NCBI GenBank assembly: GCA_002360555.1
Contig: DEQS01000005.1
Location: 1 to 14,131 of the forward strand
DNA: 14,131 nucleotides
Direction: 5' to 3'
Origin: Chloracidobacterium sp. UBA3360
GTDB lineage: Bacteria > Acidobacteriota > Blastocatellia > Pyrinomonadales > Pyrinomonadaceae
Shown: positions 5,376 to 11,125 of the stretch, piece after piece
Layout: every line of letters begins with the position of its first letter
Numbering within the stretch: position 1 is the stretch's first letter
The notes under the pieces: generated by a model
What the model was told of the DNA's origin: nothing
The model's input: only the letters and a program-made list of their open reading frames with translations
The model's database searches: none
Translations under genes and position numbers: made by a program

Positions 5376-8065
5376 TAATTACTTGAGATCTGAGAGTCCA
5401 GTTTTTCGATACTGACCGCCGTGACCTTAAATTCCGGAGCTTGTGTAAACCGGTCGCGTGTCGGGCCGGTCGCGTAATTCAGAAAGACCGCTGGATCGTG
5501 AAACGATGCGAAAAGTTCGCCGGCTTTCACCTTATCCGTTATCTCGACCGGCAATACCGTCTCACCGTAATTGCTCCTGAGCCTGACCTTTTCACCCGCC
5601 GCGATCGACAGCCGATGCGAATCGGCTTTCGAGACCATCAGCAGATCCGTCGGCCGCAGTTCGTGGTTCGGTGTCCGCATTGTCATTGTGCCGGCGTTAA
5701 AGTGTTCGAGCACGCGTCCAGTTGTCAGCAGGAACGGGAAATCGTCCGATATGACCTCTTTCGTCGCACGGAATTTTATTCGACGTAATGCTGCTTTCAC
5801 CCCGTTGGAAAACGATTCCCCATGTAATATCTCGGTTCCCGGATGTTCGATATCAGGACACGGCCATTGTATTCCGGCCTTTTCGATGCGTTCATACGTA
5901 ATACCGTATCCCGGCGGCCATACCGCACGGACCTCGTTCCAGATCTCCTCTGCGGAATTAAAGGCAAAATCCTTCTCAAATCCCATCGCCGCTGCGAGAT
6001 CACAAACGATCTCCCAATCCGAACGCGAATTGCCTCGTGGGCTAACCGCACCTCTTATTCGCTGTACACGCCGCTCGCCGTTCATAAATGTGCCGTCCTT
6101 TTCAAACGAAGTCACCGCCGGAAAAAATACGTGACCAAACCGCTTGGCGGTCTCATTCATAAAGAAATCCTGAATGATAACGAGATCCATGTTCGCAAAT
6201 GCTTTCGCCGTCTCATGGGCATTGGCATTCGAGAGAAAAACGTCATAGCCGATCGTCCACAGAGCTTTGAGTTCACCTTCGCGGGCGGCATCGATCATTT
6301 GTAGTTGATTTAATCCCGCTGCGGTCGGGATCGGCGTTTTCCAAACGCTTTCAAACAGCTCGCGTCCCGCTTCGATAGTGATCGAGCCGGTCAGAATTCC
6401 TGGATCACAGCCCATGTGAGCAGAGCCCTGGACATTGTTTTGCCCGCGAAGCGGATTCACGCCCGCTCCGGCCTTGCCGATATTGCCGGTCAACAGTGCG
6501 AGATTGACGATCGTCATAACGCCCTCAGTTCCTTGCAGGTGCTCGGTCATACCAAGCCCGTGCATCGCCATCGACGGAGTGTCGGTCGCGTAGATACGTG
6601 CAGCCTTGCGAATGAGTTCGGCATCGACACCGCATCGCTCGGCGACAGCTTCGGGCGAATATTCCGCAACGAATGATTTGAACTCTTCGAACTCTTCTAC
6701 ACGCGTCGCAATAAATTCAGGATCGGTCAAGCCTTCGTCGATGATCGCGTGGGCGATCGCATTGAACATCAAAATATTCGTACCCGGCCGCAATTGCAGA
6801 TGCACGTCGGCGTATTTTGTCAGCTCGGTCTTTCGCGGATCGATGACGATCAACTTGGTGCCGTTTTTGATCACGGCCTGTTTTATTCGCGCTCCGGGGA
6901 TCGGATGATTTTCGCTCGGATTTGCTCCGCAGAGGATGATCGTTCGTGCCTTTTCGATATCGTCAAACGAATTTGTCATCGCACCGGTGCCGATCATCAT
7001 CTTCATCGCCGCGGCGGATGGCGTGTGGCAAACGCGGGCACAGCAATCGACGTTGTTGGTGCCGAGCACGACGCGGGTGAATTTTTGTGCGAGATAGTTT
7101 TCCTCATTCGTCGCTCGAGCTGACCCGAGAACAGCGATGCTCTCTTTGCCAAATTCGGCGTCGATCGCCTTGAGTTTGTCTGCCGTATATCGGATCGCCT
7201 CTTCCCACGAAACGACACGCCAATCACCACTCTCTCGGATCATCGGTTCCGTCACGCGGTCGTCGGCATCGACAAAATCGAACGCGTATCGCCCTTTCAC
7301 GCAGAGATGGCCGTAATTTACAGGAGCGTCCATCACCGGTTTGACTTGCACGACGCGGTCGTCGCGCGTACCGACATTCATTTCGCAGCCCGTTCCGCAA
7401 TAAGGACATGTCGTCTTTGTCCACGCGGTCGGAAATCCTCGCTCTATAACCGTCTTGTCTTCCAAAGCTCCGGTCGGACACGCGTCCGCACAAGCACCGC
7501 ACGAGACGCAAGTACTATCGCCAAACGCTCCGAACGAGTCCGGCATGATGTGCGAATCTTCGCCGCGGCCAAGCACGTGCCAGACAAACTGGCCCTGCAC
7601 GTCGGCGCAAATACGGGCACAGGCGTAACAGTTGATGCACCGCGACATATCGACATCGATATATGTGTGCGAGGGATCTGCCGAGATCGAATGGTCACCG
7701 TGAAAATCAGCCGCGGTCAGGCCGAAGTCGGTTGCTAGTTTATGAAATGGTTTGTCGGGATATTTTGTAAAGGCGTCTGCAGGATAATTGCGTGCGAGCA
7801 TTCTCAAGTTCCACTTTCGAGCCGATTCGATCGGTTCGGTGTGGGTTTCGATCTCCATCCCATCAGCCAGAATGGTCGTGCACGAAACGGTCGCGTTGGC
7901 TCGGCCCTTTATCTCGACCAAGCACATTCGGCAGGCTCCGACAGGATCCAGACGCTTGTCATCACAGAGCGTTGGAATATCCGATCCCATCTGACGAGCC
8001 GCCTCCAACACAGAAGCCCCTTCGGCGAACTCACCCTCGATTCCGTTGATCTTTGCGCGGATCAT
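5375..8065 (-). CDS. Molybdenum formate dehydrogenase alpha subunit (cysteine form)
   Basis: An 896-residue Mo/W-bisPGD enzyme expected to oxidise formate to CO2. Domains in order: a [2Fe-2S] ferredoxin domain with Cys34, 45, 48 and 62; two [4Fe-4S] clusters (RCINCYACARIC, 143-153, and TCVSCGACADAC, 186-196); the catalytic-domain cluster Cys220/223/227/255; then the bisPGD domains. The active-site pair is Cys346-His347 (RVCHTPS), with Cys where selenoenzymes have Sec. Lys257 (CVKGR) and Arg540 (NPLRGQNN) match the other catalytic residues of E. coli FdhF. The His/Cys cluster box common in NAD-linked FDH alpha chains is absent: residues 93-109 read NYPADAFTKYPDKPFHK. ATG 8065 is chosen over GTG 8080 because GGGAGGGGG lies just before it. 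The stop overlaps the kmo start. No beta or gamma subunit or FdhD is in the window. The product acts on the formate released from formylkynurenine, by inference. Confidence 0.9.
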   Translation of the reverse strand: MIRAKINGIEGEFAEGASVLEAARQMGSDIPTLCDDKRLDPVGACRMCLVEIKGRANATVSCTTILADGMEIETHTEPIESARKWNLRMLARNYPADAFTKYPDKPFHKLATDFGLTAADFHGDHSISADPSHTYIDVDMSRCINCYACARICADVQGQFVWHVLGRGEDSHIMPDSFGAFGDSTCVSCGACADACPTGALEDKTVIERGFPTAWTKTTCPYCGTGCEMNVGTRDDRVVQVKPVMDAPVNYGHLCVKGRYAFDFVDADDRVTEPMIRESGDWRVVSWEEAIRYTADKLKAIDAEFGKESIAVLGSARATNEENYLAQKFTRVVLGTNNVDCCARVCHTPSAAAMKMMIGTGAMTNSFDDIEKARTIILCGANPSENHPIPGARIKQAVIKNGTKLIVIDPRKTELTKYADVHLQLRPGTNILMFNAIAHAIIDEGLTDPEFIATRVEEFEEFKSFVAEYSPEAVAERCGVDAELIRKAARIYATDTPSMAMHGLGMTEHLQGTEGVMTIVNLALLTGNIGKAGAGVNPLRGQNNVQGSAHMGCDPGILTGSITIEAGRELFESVWKTPIPTAAGLNQLQMIDAAREGELKALWTIGYDVFLSNANAHETAKAFANMDLVIIQDFFMNETAKRFGHVFFPAVTSFEKDGTFMNGERRVQRIRGAVSPRGNSRSDWEIVCDLAAAMGFEKDFAFNSAEEIWNEVRAVWPPGYGITYERIEKAGIQWPCPDIEHPGTEILHGESFSNGVKAALRRIKFRATKEVISDDFPFLLTTGRVLEHFNAGTMTMRTPNHELRPTDLLMVSKADSHRLSIAAGEKVRLRSNYGETVLPVEITDKVKAGELFASFHDPAVFLNYATGPTRDRFTQAPEFKVTAVSIEKLDSQISSN

Positions 8066-8079
8066 ATTGCCCCCTCCCA
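8066..8079 (-). promoter_or_regulatory. Strong ribosome-binding site that sets the formate dehydrogenase start
   Basis: On the minus strand, TGGGAGGGGGCAAT directly precedes ATG 8065. It contains GGGAGG at normal spacing and is the clearest Shine-Dalgarno sequence in the window. It shows that the reading frame's upstream GTG (8080-8078), which lies at its own edge, is probably not the start. It also suggests that formate dehydrogenase is translated efficiently and independently of kynureninase, whose stop is 54 nt upstream. Confidence 0.65.
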
Positions 8080-8119
8080 CTTTCGCCTAAACACCAGGCT
8101 ATGTTGCTGCTGACCTTAA

Positions 8120-9382
8120 CTAATTCAAGGCGGATCTAAGTATTTCAACGAAACGAAAAACGTCCGCAAAACTATTATACAGCGGGACGGGAGCGACGCG
8201 AATCACATCAGGCTCGCGCCAATCCGCAAAGACCCCTTGCGACACGATTTGTTCGTGCAGTTTTTTATCGCCGACACGGATCGAGAGCTGACAGCCGCGT
8301 TGATCAGGGTCTTTGGGCGTAACTAACGAAATGCGAGCGTCATCGACTTCACTGATCATCGTCTCGAGATAGCCTGTCAATTTTTCGCTCTTTACCCGCA
8401 AGGCCGTCATTCCAGCCTCCGCAAATATTTCAAGCGACGCTCGCAGTGCCGCCATCTGCAGGATCGGCGGGTTGGATATCTGCCAGCCTTCGGCGCCGGC
8501 GAGTGGGTGAAATTCCGGGCCCATCAGGAAACGCGTTGCTTTATCGTGTCCCCACCAACCGGCAAAACGCGGCAGGTCAAAGCTATTTGCGTGCCGTTCG
8601 TGAACAAACGCTCCGCCCACCGCTCCGGGTCCACCATTCAAATATTTATACGAGCACCATGCGGCAAAATCGACATCCCAATCGTGCATTTTCAGCTCAA
8701 GATTGCCCGCAGCATGAGCAAGGTCAAATCCGACGACGGCACCCGCTTTGTGTCCCGCCTCGGTGATCGCCTGCAGTTCAAATGCCTGTCCGGTGTAATA
8801 ATTAACGCCGCCGAGCATGACAAGAGCGATCGACGCAGCTTCTCGGTTGATGGTTTCAATGATGTCCTCGGTGCGAAGAGTCGATTCGCCATGGCGTGGG
8901 GTGAGTTCGATCAACGCATCACTCGGATCAAGCCCATGAAACTTTATCTGCGAAGCAACAGCATATTGGTCAGACGGAAATGCGCCTTTTTCAATAACGA
9001 TCTTGAATCGCTCGCTCGTCGGTCGATAAAACGAGACAAGCAGTAGATGTAGATTGACGGTGAGCGAATTCATCACGACCGTCTCGACGGGCTTTGCACC
9101 GACAATAGCTGCCATTTGCTCGGTCAGGAATTCGTGATACGGTAGCCAAGGATTTTTTGCGTGAACATGCCCCTCGACCGCAAACCGCTCCCAGTCGGAA
9201 AGCTCCTGCTCGACGTAAGCACGAGCCGTCTTTGGCATCAGCCCGAGCGAGTTACCTGTAAAATAGATCGGCTCACCGCCGCTAACCTCAGGGAAATGAA
9301 AGCGCTGCCGAAAACCGCGTAGTGGGTCAGCAGCATCTAACTCTTCAGAAGATTTTGTGTTATTCACATCATTCATCGTCAT
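8120..9382 (-). CDS. kynU: Kynureninase
   Basis: A 420-residue PLP enzyme of aminotransferase class V. It cleaves 3-hydroxykynurenine to 3-hydroxyanthranilate and alanine (and kynurenine to anthranilate). The N-terminal substrate loop YFTGNSLGLMP is at 40-50. The PLP pyridine-binding Asp is in GFDLAHAAGN (218-227), and the Schiff-base Lys246 is in WCSYKYLNGGPG. WWGHD (276-280) and the QISNPPI segment (301-307) are also typical, as is the length. The start is either ATG 9382 or ATG 9376, two codons later; both lie inside the 3' end of the PIN toxin gene, which stops at 9371-9369. Overlap with the toxin is 14 nt and no strong Shine-Dalgarno sequence is seen, so translation may be coupled to it. 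It shares the strand and pathway with kmo and the ACMSD gene. Confidence 0.95.
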   Translation of the reverse strand: MTMNDVNNTKSSEELDAADPLRGFRQRFHFPEVSGGEPIYFTGNSLGLMPKTARAYVEQELSDWERFAVEGHVHAKNPWLPYHEFLTEQMAAIVGAKPVETVVMNSLTVNLHLLLVSFYRPTSERFKIVIEKGAFPSDQYAVASQIKFHGLDPSDALIELTPRHGESTLRTEDIIETINREAASIALVMLGGVNYYTGQAFELQAITEAGHKAGAVVGFDLAHAAGNLELKMHDWDVDFAAWCSYKYLNGGPGAVGGAFVHERHANSFDLPRFAGWWGHDKATRFLMGPEFHPLAGAEGWQISNPPILQMAALRASLEIFAEAGMTALRVKSEKLTGYLETMISEVDDARISLVTPKDPDQRGCQLSIRVGDKKLHEQIVSQGVFADWREPDVIRVAPVPLYNSFADVFRFVEILRSALN

Positions 9383-9776
9383 TTAACCAAAGTGCGATAA
9401 CGTCAACATCATATCGCTCCAGTATCGGGTTCGCTGTCATTAATCGCAAACCATTAGTCCGAGCTTGAGCGACCAAGAGCCGATCGCACGGATCCTTGTG
9501 GTGGAATGGCATGTCAGCTACCGCACATGCATCTTTGAACGTAACGGAAAGCTGCGTTATCCCCGCAGAGCTAACGACATTGTTGATGACTTCGCCCGGG
9601 GATGCAGGTAGAGTCAGCCGCCCTTTCGACCATTTGATTGCTATTTCCCAGGCGCTTGCCGCCGAAAAGAAGACCGGCTGCCCCGACTCGGTCAGCAGCG
9701 TCTTCGCACTTTCTGATAGCCGCCCGCCAACGCCGGCGGCCCAAAGGAATACATGCGTGTCGATTAGGATACTCAA
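9369..9776 (-). CDS. PIN-domain toxin of a type II toxin-antitoxin pair (VapC-like, COG3744 type)
   Basis: A 135-residue PIN-domain ribonuclease homologue. Family toxins cut RNA using Mg2+ held by acidic residues. Visible acids are Asp6 (LIDTHVFLW), Glu44 (SAASAWEIAIK), and Asp95/Asp98 (HHKDPCDRLLVAQA). The usual fourth acid in the (V/I)TAD strand is Asn116 here (LMTANP), which may weaken activity. The start is TTG 9776, whose bases overlap the TGA stop of the antitoxin (TTGA). No later start keeps Asp6, so the rare start seems real and would keep toxin output below antitoxin. The gene's 3' end overlaps kynureninase by 14 nt. The pairing with a Phd/YefM antitoxin makes the toxin call firm; whether it is active is uncertain. 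Confidence 0.88.
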   Translation of the reverse strand: MSILIDTHVFLWAAGVGGRLSESAKTLLTESGQPVFFSAASAWEIAIKWSKGRLTLPASPGEVINNVVSSAGITQLSVTFKDACAVADMPFHHKDPCDRLLVAQARTNGLRLMTANPILERYDVDVIALWLNDDE

Positions 9777-9991
9777 CTGAATGCCTCAAACTCTTCTAAC
9801 GGTTCGTCAAAATCATCGTGAATAATGATCTGCCCTTCGTACATACCGATCCAGTCGTTATTTTTCTTCGGAACGGGCATTAGCTTCACGGTGTCCTTAC
9901 CATTGCGGGTTATGACAACCTCTTCTCCATCGAGAGCTGCATTTATCATCTGGCTCAGCTTAGATTTTGCTTCATAGACGCTGACTTTCAT
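9773..9991 (-). CDS. Phd/YefM-family antitoxin
   Basis: A 72-residue protein with the N-terminal Phd/YefM DNA-binding fold: MKVSVYEAKSKLSQMINAAL (1-20), then GEEVVITRNGKDTVKLMPV. The acidic tail (IIIHDDFDEPLEEFEAF) is where the partner toxin is normally bound and blocked. Such antitoxins bind palindromes at their own promoter and repress the module. Here palindromic half-sites CTAGTC/GACTAG lie 16-34 nt upstream. The stop overlaps the toxin's TTG start, the standard arrangement for co-translation. The gene begins 24 nt after the ACMSD stop. A promoter with a leaderless start is proposed directly before the ATG. Confidence 0.88.
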   Translation of the reverse strand: MKVSVYEAKSKLSQMINAALDGEEVVITRNGKDTVKLMPVPKKNNDWIGMYEGQIIIHDDFDEPLEEFEAFS

Positions 9992-9997
9992 ATTCTG

Positions 9998-10027
9998 ATG
10001 ATAATTCTAGTCAGACTAGCTAGTCAA
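9998..10027 (-). promoter_or_regulatory. Candidate leaderless promoter of the toxin-antitoxin module
   Basis: On the minus strand TTGACT (10027-10022) and TATCAT (10003-9998) are separated by 18 nt; they match the -35 and -10 consensus at five and four to five positions. Initiation 6-7 nt after the -10 would fall on the A of the antitoxin ATG at 9991, giving a leaderless transcript. This agrees with the lack of a Shine-Dalgarno sequence. Such a promoter would also drive kynU, fdh, kmo and the formamidase gene downstream. Confidence 0.45.
10007..10025. promoter_or_regulatory. Tandem palindrome, candidate antitoxin operator
   Basis: The 19-nt sequence CTAGTC-A-GACTAG-CTAGTC holds three alternating half-sites. 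They form two overlapping perfect palindromes: 6+1+6 at 10007-10019 and 12 bp at 10014-10025. It covers the -35 side and spacer of the proposed promoter, and it includes the ACMSD stop codon (TAG 10018-10016). Position and symmetry fit cooperative binding of a dimeric Phd/YefM antitoxin or toxin-antitoxin complex. The function is inferred from this position. Confidence 0.55.
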
Positions 10028-11029
10028 GTCATTTCTATTCAAACCGAGCCACGATAAAGCCGACAAATGCAGCAATTTTGCCTTTGTTTCGTCGTCATAA
10101 CCGGAATTTTCGATCAGTTTACCCGGCTCAAGCTCACCGAGCGGGAACGGATAGTCGCTGCCCATAGCGACCTGATTGGCCCCGACAAGGTCTATTAAAT
10201 AGTCGAGCGTTGCTCCGTCATGGACGAGGGCGTCGAAATACATCCGGCTCAAATACTTCCTAGGACTGTGTGGATTATCGACCGCACAAAGATCGGGTCT
10301 GACATCAAACCCGTGCTCGATACGTCCTATGGTCGAGGGAAATGAACCCCCGCCGTGTGCAAAACATAATCGCAAGTCGGGCAGCCGCTCAAGCACGCCC
10401 GAAAAGATCAGCGAACAGATCGCGCGCGATACTTCTGTCGGCATACCGACCAGCCACGGCAGCCAGTATTTCTGCATATCTTTTTCGCCCGCCATGTCCC
10501 ACGGGTGAACAAAGATGGCCATGCCGAGTTCCTGACAAGCCGCAAAAAAATCAAAGAACTGCGGCTCTCCTAGATTTAGTTGGTTAACATTTGTCCCGAT
10601 CTGAACACCGGCCAGACCGATGTCTTTGCAGCGTTCGAGTTCGCGAACCGCCAAGCCAGCATCCTGCAACGGCACGGTTCCGAGTCCGACAAAGCGCTTT
10701 GGAAACTTAGTCACGATCTCAGCGATATGATCATTTAGAAAACGGGCGATCTCGGCACCGTCGTTCGGCTTTGCCCAGTAGTTGAACATTACCGGCACAG
10801 TCGAGAGCACTTGTATATCGACGCCAGACGCATCACATTCCTCGATACGCTTCTCGGCGTCCCAGCAGTTTTCCTCAACATCGCGAAACTGTGTACCGTC
10901 GTCGCGCACCATCTTGGCACAACACGGTTTGTAATGATCGAGCCCAATAAAGCCGCCATAGCCAAAACTGTCCTTCCACTTCGGGATATCCCTCGGCAGG
11001 ATGTGCGTGTGAACATCGATCTTGAGCAT
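10016..11029 (-). CDS. 2-amino-3-carboxymuconate-6-semialdehyde decarboxylase (ACMSD)
   Basis: A 337-residue amidohydrolase-superfamily decarboxylase, very close to human ACMSD across its whole length as I recall that sequence. It removes CO2 from 2-amino-3-carboxymuconate semialdehyde, the ring-opening product of 3-hydroxyanthranilate, giving 2-aminomuconate semialdehyde and preventing spontaneous cyclisation to quinolinate. Zinc ligands are His7 and His9 (VHTHILP), His175 (FVHPWDM) and Asp292 (GSDYPFPLGELEPGKLIE); His225 (CFAHGGG) is the catalytic His. Further matches are ENCWD, LSTVPVMF-YWAKP and KYWLPWLVGMP. It is the first kynurenine gene in transcription order, about 97 nt after the upstream BNR gene, with a terminator between them. 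No clear Shine-Dalgarno sequence precedes ATG 11029. TATAGT at 11060-11055 is a possible -10 but lacks a convincing -35. Downstream, a toxin-antitoxin pair separates it from kynU. Confidence 0.95.
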   Translation of the reverse strand: MLKIDVHTHILPRDIPKWKDSFGYGGFIGLDHYKPCCAKMVRDDGTQFRDVEENCWDAEKRIEECDASGVDIQVLSTVPVMFNYWAKPNDGAEIARFLNDHIAEIVTKFPKRFVGLGTVPLQDAGLAVRELERCKDIGLAGVQIGTNVNQLNLGEPQFFDFFAACQELGMAIFVHPWDMAGEKDMQKYWLPWLVGMPTEVSRAICSLIFSGVLERLPDLRLCFAHGGGSFPSTIGRIEHGFDVRPDLCAVDNPHSPRKYLSRMYFDALVHDGATLDYLIDLVGANQVAMGSDYPFPLGELEPGKLIENSGYDDETKAKLLHLSALSWLGLNRNDLTS

Positions 11030-11060
11030 TTATTTATTTTAGCTTTAGTTGCCGACTATA

Positions 11061-11101
11061 CAAAAGAAAGGCACGGAATCGCCTATAAGCTATCCGTGCC
11101 C
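11061..11101 (-). terminator. Hairpin terminator after the BNR-repeat gene
   Basis: On the minus strand the 8-bp stem GGCACGGA / TCCGTGCC (11100-11093 with 11077-11070) encloses a 15-nt loop and is followed by TTTCTTTT (11069-11062). This is a normal intrinsic terminator shape, about 25 nt after the TGA stop of the BNR gene and before the ACMSD gene. It indicates that the kynurenine cluster is transcribed from its own promoter in 11030-11069. Confidence 0.75.
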
Positions 11102-11125
11102 TCAAAACAAATGTTGGTTAAAACA

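Noticed and set aside
5571..6134. Long plus-strand frame (187 codons) opposite the formate dehydrogenase gene
   Set aside because: It is antisense to a well-conserved catalytic domain. The translation is rich in Ser/Arg with no known motif, as expected for a shadow frame.
8066..8080. GTG at 8080 as the formate dehydrogenase start
   Set aside because: It would lie at the edge of the GGGAGGGGG sequence, which is correctly placed for ATG 8065, and it adds only five low-complexity residues (MGGGN).
8507..9046. Plus-strand frame of 179 codons opposite kynureninase
   Set aside because: It lies fully antisense to conserved kynU motifs including the PLP lysine region, with no domain and no start signal.
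9369..9991. Toxin-antitoxin pair as part of an insertion sequence or integron
   Set aside because: No transposase, terminal inverted repeats or attachment site is visible; the palindrome at 10007-10025 is better explained as an operator.
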